From Sphingomonadaceae bacterium (lineage in GTDB: Bacteria > Pseudomonadota > Alphaproteobacteria > Sphingomonadales > Sphingomonadaceae): a stretch of 44,390 nucleotides of DNA. The stretch spans positions 1 through 44,390 of the forward strand of contig CANGJB010000023.1 in the NCBI GenBank assembly GCA_947453945.1. The letters are read 5' to 3'. This document shows, piece after piece, positions 26,895 to 35,059 of the stretch. Each line of letters starts with the position of its first letter. The stretch's first letter is position 1. The notes beneath the pieces are model-generated. The model was not told the origin of the DNA and made no database searches. It was given only the letters and a program-made list of their open reading frames with translations. Position numbers and translations under genes: made by a program.

Positions 26895-28199
26895 ATGCTC
26901 CGCACTATCATGGGCATGACCGGGTCGCTGTTGCTGCTTGTGAGCCAAGCCGCCTTTGCCCAAAGCGTAAACTGGACGATCAGCGAATCGTCCGGAACCG
27001 TGCTCGTGAAGACGGCGACAGCGGCGGCGCCGGCCAAAAAAGGTGGGCAAGTTCCACCGGGGGCGGTGATCTCCACCGGCGCCGGTGCGCGTGCGGTGCT
27101 TGTTCACGGCAAGGATTTCGTGACCGTGAATGCCAATGGCCGCGTGCGCATTCCGGCAGCCGGGGACGAGGGCTTCGGCCTTTTCGATGTGCTTCAGGAA
27201 TGGGGCAACGCGGTTTTCCAGATCGAGAAACAACCCAAGCCGCATTTCACCGTCCGCACGCGCTATCTGGCTGCCGTTGTCAAAGGGACTACCTTTTCCA
27301 TCACGGTTTCAGACCAGGGCGCTTCGCTTCAGGTGGTGGAAGGTGCTGTTGAGACATCGACGGCGGATGGCGGTGCGCGCGAATTGGTTACGCCCGGTGT
27401 CGTTGCCATGGTCGAGGCTGCAGATCGCTTTCGGCTGACCGTACAGGATCGGCAAACCAGAACGATTGATTCCCCGGCGCGCACCGGCTCGCCCATGCGC
27501 AATGACAACGCAGGTGGTGCAGCAGGCCCTGCCTCTGAGCCAGCCGCGCCGGCCAGCAATTCTCAGCCTGAAACGGCTGTTCCTGCTGAACCTTCCGCTG
27601 AACCATCCGTTGCGGCGCTGATCAGTCCAACCACGATCGGCTCGTTCGATAGCGAGCCGCAGGTGCTGACCGAGGCCATCACGGCCGTTCCAACCAACGT
27701 TGATGCGACAACCGACGGATTCGTGAGCGGTGCATTGGTCGCCGAGGTGGCGAGCGCAGATGTCTCAGCCGTGCGGGGTCAATTTGGCGTGAATGGCTCA
27801 CAAAACGAAAACTATGGTGATAGCGGCAAGAGCGGCGACAACGGAAGCTCCGATAACAGCGGCAAGAGCGGCGACAACGGAAGCTCCGATAACAGCGGCA
27901 AAAGCGGCGACAGCGGCAGCTCCGATAACAGCGGCAAGAGCAGCGACAACGGCAGCTCCGGTAACAGCGGCAAGAGCAGCGACAACGGCAGCTCCGGTGA
28001 CAACGGCAAGAGCAGCGACAACGGAAGCTCCGATAACAGCGGCAAGAGCAGCGACAACGGCAGCTCCGGTAACAGCGGCAAGAGCAGCGACAACGGAAGC
28101 TCCGATAACAGCGGCAAGAGCGGCGACAACGGCAACTCCGGCAAAAGCGGCGACAATGGACGCTCCGGTGACAACGGAAACCGAGGCCGTAGCTTCTGA
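26895..28199 (+). CDS. Secreted FecR-domain protein with Ser/Gly/Asp/Asn repeat tail
   Basis: This 434-residue protein has a signal peptide (MLRTIMGMTGSLLLLVSQ, cleavage near AAFAQ). A FecR domain at about residues 40-150 includes VPPGAVISTGAGARAVLVHG and TRYLAAVVKGTTFSI with VVEGAVE. A Pro/Ala linker follows, then a hydrophilic tail of SGKSGDNGSSDN repeats from about residue 310 to the end. No transmembrane helix follows the signal peptide and there is no sigma factor next door, so it is not a classical FecR anti-sigma regulator. It ends 2 bp before the CHASE2-EAL gene and is likely co-transcribed. Export through the neighbouring TpsB is possible, but the N-terminus does not look like a TPS domain. 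Confidence 0.83.
   Translation: MLRTIMGMTGSLLLLVSQAAFAQSVNWTISESSGTVLVKTATAAAPAKKGGQVPPGAVISTGAGARAVLVHGKDFVTVNANGRVRIPAAGDEGFGLFDVLQEWGNAVFQIEKQPKPHFTVRTRYLAAVVKGTTFSITVSDQGASLQVVEGAVETSTADGGARELVTPGVVAMVEAADRFRLTVQDRQTRTIDSPARTGSPMRNDNAGGAAGPASEPAAPASNSQPETAVPAEPSAEPSVAALISPTTIGSFDSEPQVLTEAITAVPTNVDATTDGFVSGALVAEVASADVSAVRGQFGVNGSQNENYGDSGKSGDNGSSDNSGKSGDNGSSDNSGKSGDSGSSDNSGKSSDNGSSGNSGKSSDNGSSGDNGKSSDNGSSDNSGKSSDNGSSGNSGKSSDNGSSDNSGKSGDNGNSGKSGDNGRSGDNGNRGRSF
27822..28133 (+). repeat. 36-bp coding tandem repeat (about 8.7 copies)
   Basis: Eight full 36-bp units plus a partial ninth encode variants of the 12-residue unit SGKSGDNGSSDN. Variation is limited: G/S at unit position 5, N/S at position 7, D/G at position 11 and N/D at position 12. 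All copies are in frame with the FecR-domain gene. No stop codon occurs in five of the six reading frames through the array, which creates several long spurious open frames. Confidence 0.93.
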
Positions 28200-28201
28200 C
28201 G

Positions 28202-30553
28202 ATGCAGCGCATGCCTGACGCCAGAAGGTTGCTGACCCATATTGTGATGATCGTGGCACGCGCCGCGTTCATCCGATGGCGCATTGTTTCGATGTGTCTC
28301 GCATGCGCCCTCGCTCTCAGTCTCGGACCCTCTGGCAAGGGCACGGGGTTGGATCGGGTTTTGCGGGAGATTGTCTGGAGCGCCCGCCAGACGCAGGCCA
28401 GCGGGACAGTGCAGCTTGTCGAGATCGACGCGCGCTCAATCGCGGCGATTGATCGTTGGCCCTGGCCGCGGAGCCACTATGTGGGCGTGGTCGAAAAACT
28501 GCACAAGGCGGGTGCGGCCAGCATCAGCTTTGATGTCGACTTCTCATCCCGATCATCGCCCACCGAGGATGCGGCATTCGGGCAGGCAATCCGCGATGCA
28601 GGCGGGACAGTGACACTGCCAACCTTCGTCCAGGCGGCAGGCGGCGGCACGGTAGGCTTCGCCGAATCCCTCCCGATCCGGGTCCTGCGCGAAAACGCAG
28701 CAATGGCCACCGTCTCGGTCATGCCGGATGAGGATGGCACCGTCCGGCGGATCCCGCTGGGCATCGTTACGGCAAACCTTGCCAGACCCTCTCTCTCCGC
28801 CATGATTGCCGGCGTGGGCGGCGCGGTTGAAAGCGACTTTCCGATCGATCTAGCCCTCGATCCGGCAACGATCCCGCGTCACAGCTTCATGGATATTGCG
28901 GCAGGTCGGTTTGATCCCGATGTGGTTCGGGGAAAGCATATCATCATCGGCGCAACGGCCGTGGAACTGGGTGACCGATACGCCGTGCCGCGCTGGGGCG
29001 TGCTGCCAGGCGTGGTCATTCAGGCGCTCGCCAGTGAAACGCTGATGCGCGGCATCCCGCACGAGGGCGGCTGGGAGCTGCCGGTGATCCTGATGCTGCT
29101 GGCTGGTGCCGTGTTTCTCTTCGCAAGGTCGTGGTTGCAGCTTGCCGCCGGTTGGGTGTGTTTTCCCCTGACGCTCCTTGGTGTGGCAACGCTGCTCGAC
29201 GCGGTGTGGAACTGGTCGTTCCTCCTTGCTCCCGCTTTGGCAGGTTGGCTCTTACTGGGAGCAATTGCTGCCGCGATGCGCTTGATCAACACCGCTCGCA
29301 GAAATCGCCGCCATGATGCGCAGACCGGCTTGCCCAATCGGCTCGCGCTTGAAGAAGCGCTGCAGACTTACGCCGCCCCTGGATTGATGGTCGCCGTGAT
29401 CGGCAACTATGAACGGATCGCATCTGGTCTGGGGGGGCAATCCATGTCCGCACTCGTGCAGCGCGTACACGACCGGATCACGACGGTTGTCGGGGAAGGC
29501 ACGATCTACCGACTGGATGACCGCATCCTGGCGTGGCGGCTCCGCGATCGTGAAGACCTCGACAGGCAGATCACCGCCCTGCGCACTTTCATGCTGTCTC
29601 CGGTCGAAGTCGCGGGCAAGCGGGTCGATGTCACTCTGGGCATGGGCTTTGCCGCACACGTGGACGAGAGCATTGCCGGCCACGTGATCGACAACGCCAT
29701 GCTGGCGGCCGCGCAGGCGATTGCCGATGGCACGACCTGGCGGGAATATGACGCCACCGATGCCGACACGGTCGATCTTGAACTCTCGCTGCTGGGAGAA
29801 CTCGACGAAGCGGTCGAGAATGGCGAGATATTCCTGCTGTATCAGCCCAAGCTTGAGCTCAGCACCAACCGGATCATCAGCGTCGAAGCGCTCGTGCGCT
29901 GGCAGCATCCGGTGCGCGGGTTCCTGCGCCCGGACCTTTTCATCCCGCTGGCCGAACGCAACGACCGTATCGGCGAACTCACCTTGCATGTTCTTTCGCT
30001 GGCGCTGGCCGATCTGCAGCAATGGCACGCCGACAATCGCGAGCTGACCTGCGCCGTCAATGTCTCGGCCAAACTGCTCACCGATCCGGCCTTTCTCGGC
30101 CGGTTGCAGGCCCTGATAACCACAAGCGGTATCGATCCGAGGTGGCTGACGCTGGAAGTGACCGAATCTGCCGCCATGCATGATCCGGATGTGGCTGCAG
30201 CAACCCTGCGCTCGTTCCGGGACATGGGGATCGCCATATCGATGGACGATTACGGCACCGGGCAGTCCACACTCAGCTACCTCAAGCAATTGCCTCTAAG
30301 CGAGCTCAAGATCGACCGCAGCTTCGTCCAGTTTGCCCACCTGAACCGCGGTGACGGCGCGCTGGTGCGGTCGACCATCGATCTCGCCCATGAACTCGGT
30401 CTGAAGGTGGTGGCGGAAGGCGTGGAAGAGGCAGAATGCTTGGCATTCCTGACCTCGCTCGGATGCGACATGGCGCAGGGTTATCTGATCAGCAGACCCG
30501 TTCCCGCCGCCGAAATCAGTGCCATGGCCGGCGCCCGGCGAGCGGCGGCCTGA
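28202..30553 (+). CDS. CHASE2 - degenerate GGDEF - EAL c-di-GMP phosphodiesterase
   Basis: This 783-residue inner-membrane protein has an N-terminal helix at about residues 25-42, a periplasmic CHASE2 domain at 45-290 (EIDARSIAAIDRWPWPR start) and three helices at about 293-360. A GGDEF-like domain at 370-510 has YRLDDRILAW where the GGDEF signature should be, so cyclase activity is unlikely. The EAL domain at 525-775 keeps the catalytic set: E562 (VEALVRW), N620, E652, D682/D683 (MDDYGTG), K703 (ELKIDRSF) and E739 (AEGVE). It therefore probably hydrolyses c-di-GMP in response to a periplasmic signal. The FecR-domain protein encoded just upstream is an obvious candidate to influence the sensor. 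Confidence 0.92.
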   Translation: MQRMPDARRLLTHIVMIVARAAFIRWRIVSMCLACALALSLGPSGKGTGLDRVLREIVWSARQTQASGTVQLVEIDARSIAAIDRWPWPRSHYVGVVEKLHKAGAASISFDVDFSSRSSPTEDAAFGQAIRDAGGTVTLPTFVQAAGGGTVGFAESLPIRVLRENAAMATVSVMPDEDGTVRRIPLGIVTANLARPSLSAMIAGVGGAVESDFPIDLALDPATIPRHSFMDIAAGRFDPDVVRGKHIIIGATAVELGDRYAVPRWGVLPGVVIQALASETLMRGIPHEGGWELPVILMLLAGAVFLFARSWLQLAAGWVCFPLTLLGVATLLDAVWNWSFLLAPALAGWLLLGAIAAAMRLINTARRNRRHDAQTGLPNRLALEEALQTYAAPGLMVAVIGNYERIASGLGGQSMSALVQRVHDRITTVVGEGTIYRLDDRILAWRLRDREDLDRQITALRTFMLSPVEVAGKRVDVTLGMGFAAHVDESIAGHVIDNAMLAAAQAIADGTTWREYDATDADTVDLELSLLGELDEAVENGEIFLLYQPKLELSTNRIISVEALVRWQHPVRGFLRPDLFIPLAERNDRIGELTLHVLSLALADLQQWHADNRELTCAVNVSAKLLTDPAFLGRLQALITTSGIDPRWLTLEVTESAAMHDPDVAAATLRSFRDMGIAISMDDYGTGQSTLSYLKQLPLSELKIDRSFVQFAHLNRGDGALVRSTIDLAHELGLKVVAEGVEEAECLAFLTSLGCDMAQGYLISRPVPAAEISAMAGARRAAA

Positions 30554-30687
30554 GGCAGGCGGCCTCGCGTCCCCGTGCGCTCTTCTTGCGCCGGGCACCT
30601 GGATGATCCCGATCGGGGAAGCACCGGAGACAGGCTCTGTTTCAAAGCAATCCCCTTGGCAGGGATCGGATCACACATGGGGACTTT

Positions 30688-30831
30688 TCATACCGAACGC
30701 CCGCGCAGCAACCCGAACAGAAACAGGACAATGGCGACCACCAACACGAGATGGATAAGCGCTCCCAAATGAAAAGTGGTAAAGCCCAGCAGCCATAGGA
30801 CCAGCAAAATGACAGCGATTGTATAGAGCAT
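30688..30831 (-). CDS. lmo0937-type small membrane protein
   Basis: This 47-residue protein begins MLYTIAVILLVLWLLGF, has HLGALIHLVLVVAIVLFLFG and ends LLRGRSV. Two hydrophobic helices joined by the TTFHLGALIH turn are the hallmark of the lmo0937 family of tiny membrane proteins, whose function is unknown. AAGGA lies 7-8 bp before the ATG at 30831, supporting real translation. It stands alone between the EAL gene (convergent) and the CheB-like gene upstream on the same strand. Confidence 0.82.
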   Translation of the reverse strand: MLYTIAVILLVLWLLGFTTFHLGALIHLVLVVAIVLFLFGLLRGRSV

Positions 30832-31011
30832 GGCTGATCCTTTATTTCATGATGATTTAAGTGATTGCGCACAGTTCAAAGATGCAAAACACGCCGAGTG
30901 AACAGCGCGCATTGTTTCCTTCCGACAACCTTACGCGCTGGATAAGTGTGGACCAGCATCGGAATCTACCCAGCCTTCCGGGAGCCCCATAAGGCGAACA
31001 TTCACCTACAG

Positions 31012-31599
31012 CTAACCTGCCTGAGCCGCCCGCGTGATCTCGCGGATCTTTTCGCCGATCGCTTCGGGCACGAGCACATAGTCTATGCAACCTGATGCGA
31101 TCGCACTGTCCGGCATGTCCGGTTGCTTGGCACTTGCGGGTTGCTGGGCGATGGTTATGCCGCCTGCATCTCTGATGGCGCACAAGGCGTCGGCGCCGTC
31201 ACCATCATAACCAGAGACGATGACCGCAATGATCTTGCCGTGCCAGTGCTGCGCCAGCGACTGGAGAAACACGGTAATGACGTCGGGCCATCCTCGCGGT
31301 TTGGATATGGGCTCAAGGCGAAACTCGCCGTCGCACACATGCAGATCGCGCTGCGAAGGAATGATGAAAACGCGATCAGGCCGGATATCCAACCCGTCGG
31401 TGATCAATTCAACCGGCATCGCTGTATAGCGTGGAAGAATTTCGTGGAGCCGTGTCGCAACGACGCGCAGATGGTTGACGATGACGATTGCGACGCCGAG
31501 ATCGTCTGGAAGGTGCTGCAACAGCCGCACATAGGCGTCGAGACCGCCGGCCGATCCGCCTATGCAGACAACTGGAACATCATTGATGATCTGCTTTAT
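31012..31599 (-). CDS. CheB-type methylesterase domain, no canonical start codon
   Basis: The frame encodes a stand-alone CheB catalytic domain: VVCIGGSAGGLDAY with the nucleophile Ser, IVIVNHLR with the catalytic His, and VSGYDGDGADAL with the catalytic Asp. There is no receiver domain. The only usual start near the 5' end is GTG 31530, which would remove the Ser motif. Between that GTG and the in-frame TAG near 31646 there is no ATG, GTG or TTG. The end given (31599) is an ATA codon where the sequence would read IKQIINDVPVVCIGG. The gene is either decayed at its start, uses a rare start such as ATA or ATC (AGGA lies 8 bp before ATC 31590), or is the end of a disrupted longer gene. Confidence 0.7.
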   Translation of the reverse strand: MKQIINDVPVVCIGGSAGGLDAYVRLLQHLPDDLGVAIVIVNHLRVVATRLHEILPRYTAMPVELITDGLDIRPDRVFIIPSQRDLHVCDGEFRLEPISKPRGWPDVITVFLQSLAQHWHGKIIAVIVSGYDGDGADALCAIRDAGGITIAQQPASAKQPDMPDSAIASGCIDYVLVPEAIGEKIREITRAAQAG

Positions 31600-32103
31600 C
31601 CTGAAATTGCGGCGAAGTTGCCGGGGCGCAGCGTCGATGGGACAAGGACTCGTCTACCGCTTCGTTGGTCGAGTTCGGGAAACCGGAAAAACAATCTCGT
31701 TTCCTTTACCATCAGGTCCGGTTGACAGGCGCGGCACCCCGGCAACCCGTTTGTCTGGCCTGACAAGCACGCTAGATGCGAGAGACGGAAAATACGCAGT
31801 CCGACGAACTGCGGTCGATTTTTCCAACGCACTGCCTGCCCGTAGACACATGGCGATTGAGAGCCATTCCGCGCGGTGAATGCCCGAAATCGAATGATTC
31901 TAGGTGTGATGTGGCCAATGACAAGAGCCGGGGAAGGCAGATTGTTTCGCAACTTGGTGCGTTGGCGGCAGGGCTTGTATCGAACCTAGTAGATAAATGT
32001 TTGATATTTAACGTTTTTTAAAATCGCAAAAAACATCCCCCCACATCACCCCCCACATTTATGAACAAATGTGCCGTCCAAGGCGCCATGCCCCATCCCA
32101 AAT
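31600..32103. other. Gene-free junction between core chromosome and island
   Basis: About 500 bp hold no gene I can support. Open frames here (for example minus strand 31596-31952) resemble no family and have no ribosome site. The left part is GC-rich like the core; from about 31,980 the sequence becomes AT-rich (GATATTTAACGTTTTTTAAA) and stays lower in GC to the right. A degenerate match to the tRNA-Ser 3' end lies at 31963-31986. Confidence 0.5.
31963..31986 (+). other. Candidate left attachment site of the island (degenerate)
   Basis: The sequence here starts TGGCGGCAGGGCTTG and ends TATCGAACC. It aligns in the same orientation with the tRNA-Ser 3' end at 42884 (TGGCGGAAGAGGTGG followed by GATTCGAACC): six identical bases at the start, CGAACC at the end, one gap and several mismatches between. 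It lies where base composition changes. A fresh insertion would give a longer perfect repeat, so this may be an eroded att site or chance. Confidence 0.35.
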
Positions 32104-32130
32104 GAAAAGGGGAGGGACGCGCCCTCCCCT
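32104..32130 (-). terminator. Rho-independent terminator after the OmpA-family gene
   Basis: Arms AGGGGAGGG and CCCTCCCCT (9 bp) enclose a 5-base loop. On the minus strand the stem is followed by TTTTC. It begins 30 bp past the OmpA-family stop, closing the island's surface-protein cluster. Confidence 0.75.
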
Positions 32131-32159
32131 GCTTTACCAGCATCGTATCCGCGAAGAGG

Positions 32160-33329
32160 CTATTCTTCGCCATCCGATTTGAAGGTGATCTCAACGCGGC
32201 GGTTTTGCATTTCGCGAACGCCTTCATCTGTTGGAAGACGGGGTTTGTCTTCGCCGTAATTCTCGCTGGCAATAACGCCATCAACAACCCCATGTCCGCT
32301 GAGATAAGAACGAACGGCTGAAGCCCGTCGTTGCGACAGACCGAGGTTGTAGGACGTTTGACCGGAACGATCTGCGTAACCCGCCAAGAGGATTTTGGCG
32401 TTGTTGCAATTGCCATAAGCCGCAACGGCAGTGTCCAAAACGGCAGAGGCTTCAGGCGTGATGTCCGCCTTGTTCCAATCGAAATAGACGATGAAGGGCC
32501 CCTTGTTGCAAACGGGCGCTGGTGCCGCCACTTCCGTCGAGACTGGCGAGGCCGGAGGGGGCGGCGGAGGCGCAGGCGGGGTTGGAGGCGTAATGATCGT
32601 TTCTGCCTTTCGCCCACCAAACGCGTATGCAACCCCGATCCGCACCAAATCGAGACGGGTGTGTGCCGTCCCGAAATGCGAGCTGGCGTAAAGGGCGTCG
32701 CTATCTGCGACCTTCACAAAGTCCATCTTGTTGTCATTGGCGTGCAGATATTCTGCACGGACGCGCCACCGCGTCGCTGGCAATTGATATTCCAGACCGC
32801 CGCCCATGATCAGGCCGATGCTATCCTTGCGCGCCGTTTGAACAACGTGCTCTAATCCGTCATCGATATGGAAATGTTGCAAGTTTTGGCGACCTCCGCC
32901 CACACCAAGCGTTGCATAAACAAGGGACGATGACCCGTTTGCATAATCATGGTTCCAGCCAAGTCTTGCCCGGGCAGATGCCAACCATTTTTGGTTCAGA
33001 TCAAAACCCGTTGACGTGAAATGGGCGCCCCGATTTCCCAGTTTGAGGGCCGTAATGTCCGCCTCAACCCCTGCCAACAGTGCCGGAGATATCTTGAAAT
33101 TGTACCCAAAGCCCACGCCACCGGCCGCATTGTTACTCTTACCGTCGGTCATTTCGTAAGCGCGGGCGTCGTCAGAGCTGTAAAATGTGTCGTAACTTGT
33201 CGTGGATTTTGTCCATCCCGCATGGGCAAAAATATATGGCCCCTTCATCAGGTTGGTGTTTTCGCTGGCTTGCGCAGCCTGCGCCAAAGCAAAGCCTCCC
33301 AAGATCAAAGCTGGGGGGAATATCTTCAT
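32160..33329 (-). CDS. OmpA-family outer-membrane protein
   Basis: This 389-residue protein has a signal peptide (MKIFPPALILGGFALAQ, cleavage near AAQASE). An N-terminal beta-barrel of about 235 residues with alternating aromatic strands (YIFAHAGWTKS, VGFGYNFKISPALLAGVEAD) follows, then a proline-rich linker (TPPTPPAPPPPPPASP) and a C-terminal OmpA peptidoglycan-binding domain (YFDWNKADITPEA, GYADRSGQTSYNLGLSQRRA, NRRVEITF). The Asp of GYADRSG and Arg of NRRVEI, which bind diaminopimelate, are present. GGAGATC is 6 bp before ATG 33329. One copy of the island's dyad lies 117 bp upstream, so it is probably controlled by the response regulator encoded at 38.2-38.9 kb. Confidence 0.9.
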   Translation of the reverse strand: MKIFPPALILGGFALAQAAQASENTNLMKGPYIFAHAGWTKSTTSYDTFYSSDDARAYEMTDGKSNNAAGGVGFGYNFKISPALLAGVEADITALKLGNRGAHFTSTGFDLNQKWLASARARLGWNHDYANGSSSLVYATLGVGGGRQNLQHFHIDDGLEHVVQTARKDSIGLIMGGGLEYQLPATRWRVRAEYLHANDNKMDFVKVADSDALYASSHFGTAHTRLDLVRIGVAYAFGGRKAETIITPPTPPAPPPPPPASPVSTEVAAPAPVCNKGPFIVYFDWNKADITPEASAVLDTAVAAYGNCNNAKILLAGYADRSGQTSYNLGLSQRRASAVRSYLSGHGVVDGVIASENYGEDKPRLPTDEGVREMQNRRVEITFKSDGEE

Positions 33330-33445
33330 GCTGATCTCCGTTTCGGTAATTGTGCTGGGAGTTTTGGGCACTTGACCCTGTCTGCCTGAAAGCAGTCCCA
33401 AGCCTTAGAACCCGGCCCTATTCGACGCTCGAGGCAAACCAATCC

Positions 33446-33462
33446 ATTCCCCAATCGGGAAT
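33446..33462. promoter_or_regulatory. Dyad copy A upstream of the OmpA-family gene
   Basis: ATTCCC-CAATC-GGGAAT is a perfect 6-bp inverted repeat with a 5-bp spacer, preceded by TCC. It lies in the 200-bp gap between the histidine kinase stop and the OmpA-family start. It shares the block TCCATTCCC-N5-GGGRA with copies B and C. It is probably a binding site for a dimeric LuxR/FixJ-type regulator. Confidence 0.65.
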
Positions 33463-33529
33463 AAGACGTCATTTTTCGACAATGGATGTTTCCAAGGATG
33501 CACGGCGCCTGCTTAGGGCGCGCGCGCCA

Positions 33530-35020
33530 TCAATCGTCCACGACCGGCAAGAGGATGTAGATTGTGGTCGCATAAGCATCCGTCAGGCCGGCCGTGGCCC
33601 GAATTTCACCATTCCAACCCTCGACGAACGCCTTCACGATATTCAGACCAAGCCCAAGCCCATTGGGCTTTGAGGAATGGAAGGGGTCGAACATGGCCTT
33701 GTATTTCGCTGCACTGAGCCGCTTGCCGGTGTTGTGAATATGGATGGCCAATTGGCGGCCTTGCTTTTGGTCGACCACGCCAATCTCAATCCTCAATTTA
33801 CGCGGCACCCCTTCTTCCGCCTCACAAATCGCTTCGATTGCGTTGGCGCACAGGTTGAGCATCGCCCGTTCAAACAGGATTGGGTTGCTCAAGACGCGCG
33901 CGTCATTTGCAGCAACCTCAACTGCCAAACTCGCTTCAATCCCGCGCAATCGCGCCTCTGACTGGACAATGCGAAAAGCATGGTCAGCATGGGCTTTGAT
34001 GTTCAGGGCCTCCAATTGCGGCGAGCCCGTGCGCAAAAGTTTTCGAAAGTGATCGAGAATTGCCGTAATCCGATCCACCAAGGTCGAAATTTCCCGCGCG
34101 CGGGTGGCGAGGGCTTTATCCTTATCCCCCACCTCATCAATCAACACATCCACAGCCGACCCCACGGCCTGTAAGGGTTGAGACATTTCGTGCAGCGCCC
34201 CACCCCCCAGCACTTGCATCGTGCCCAGCATGAAGAAGCGGGAATTGAGCATCATCATGTTGTCCCGTTGGGTAACGAGCTGCTCCATTTCAGCGGCGTG
34301 CTTTTCCGCGACCTGCTTGGCAAGCGTCAGCCGGTCAGCCTCAAGCTGTGCCGCGTGTTGCCGAGCTTCGGACTGTTCGATGGCATAGCCAATATAAAAG
34401 AGGCACATTAGGATGATCGCGGCGCTCAAAAGCGACAGGCCCGCCATAGAGCGGATTGAAAAATCCGCCACCCGAACCAGCGTCCCCGTGGCGGCAAACA
34501 GATAGAGGCGATACGCATTGCTGATGGCAGCGGCGCCAAAAGCCACCTGTATAAACGTTGCCGATCTGATGCCCCGCTGCTTTTTCAACCGGGTTGCCAA
34601 GCGGATGGCGCAGATTTCCGCCGCGGTGCAGGCGGCAACGGTGAAAACATATGCCCATGTCGAAAGACCAAGCCCGATATAGAGCAGCCAAAACAGGCCA
34701 AGATGCCCCATCTGCACCAATAGCCAGCGCCGGGATGCAAAGTTTTTAGACAGCGACAACTCAAGCCCGTGGATGAAAAGATACAGCGCGCCGCTGCTCA
34801 AAGTCGTTCCGCCAAAGGCGGACACCTCCCCTAAGGTCGTCCCAACAAACAGGTACATACTGCCCGCGAGCAGTTGCATCGCAATGGCAGAAAACCACCA
34901 CGGCCCAACCGGATCGTGACGCGCGCGGGTGGACAGCCACGAGACACTGGTGACAAGCACGCAGACGACGAGCATCGACACCGCATAGTAGCGGAACCAA
35001 AGGATCTGCGAGGGGTCCAT
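33530..35020 (-). CDS. Membrane sensor histidine kinase
   Basis: This 496-residue protein has about seven predicted helices in residues 8-215, a coiled-coil linker at 215-265, then a kinase core. The H-box reads GGALHEMSQPLQAVGSAVDV, similar to FixL-type HELNQPL boxes. The N-box is NLCANAIEAI and the G2 box is GLGLGLNIVKAF. The G1/D box reads IHIHNTGKRLS, with Asn where Asp usually contacts adenine, so activity may be altered. There is no receiver domain. It is 39 bp downstream of the sulfotransferase gene on the same strand. The only response regulator on the island (38.2-38.9 kb) is its likely partner. Confidence 0.88.
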   Translation of the reverse strand: MDPSQILWFRYYAVSMLVVCVLVTSVSWLSTRARHDPVGPWWFSAIAMQLLAGSMYLFVGTTLGEVSAFGGTTLSSGALYLFIHGLELSLSKNFASRRWLLVQMGHLGLFWLLYIGLGLSTWAYVFTVAACTAAEICAIRLATRLKKQRGIRSATFIQVAFGAAAISNAYRLYLFAATGTLVRVADFSIRSMAGLSLLSAAIILMCLFYIGYAIEQSEARQHAAQLEADRLTLAKQVAEKHAAEMEQLVTQRDNMMMLNSRFFMLGTMQVLGGGALHEMSQPLQAVGSAVDVLIDEVGDKDKALATRAREISTLVDRITAILDHFRKLLRTGSPQLEALNIKAHADHAFRIVQSEARLRGIEASLAVEVAANDARVLSNPILFERAMLNLCANAIEAICEAEEGVPRKLRIEIGVVDQKQGRQLAIHIHNTGKRLSAAKYKAMFDPFHSSKPNGLGLGLNIVKAFVEGWNGEIRATAGLTDAYATTIYILLPVVDD

Positions 35021-35059
35021 AAGCGCGCCGTGTCCTCTATTCTGCTTGGACCAGCGTTG

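Noticed and set aside
27822..28133. CRISPR array
   Set aside because: The 36-bp period resembles a CRISPR repeat, but units are contiguous with no spacers and are in-frame codons; no cas genes.
27679..28344. Cys/Arg-rich and Ala/Val- or Leu/Pro-rich open frames across the 36-bp array
   Set aside because: They arise because the repeat unit lacks stops in these frames; the FecR-domain frame alone has a signal peptide, a domain and a downstream coupled gene.
30642..30872. 76-codon minus-strand frame overlapping the lmo0937-type gene
   Set aside because: It is a Cys/Trp-rich shifted frame; the 47-residue frame has the family sequence and a good ribosome site.
30832..31011. EcfG-type general stress promoter (GGAAC-N17-CGTT) before the lmo0937-type gene
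   Set aside because: Only a GGAAAC with wrong spacing to CGTG is present, too poor to call.
31123..31725. 200-codon plus-strand open frame opposite the CheB-like gene
   Set aside because: The opposite strand carries a recognisable CheB catalytic domain, whereas this frame has no family features.
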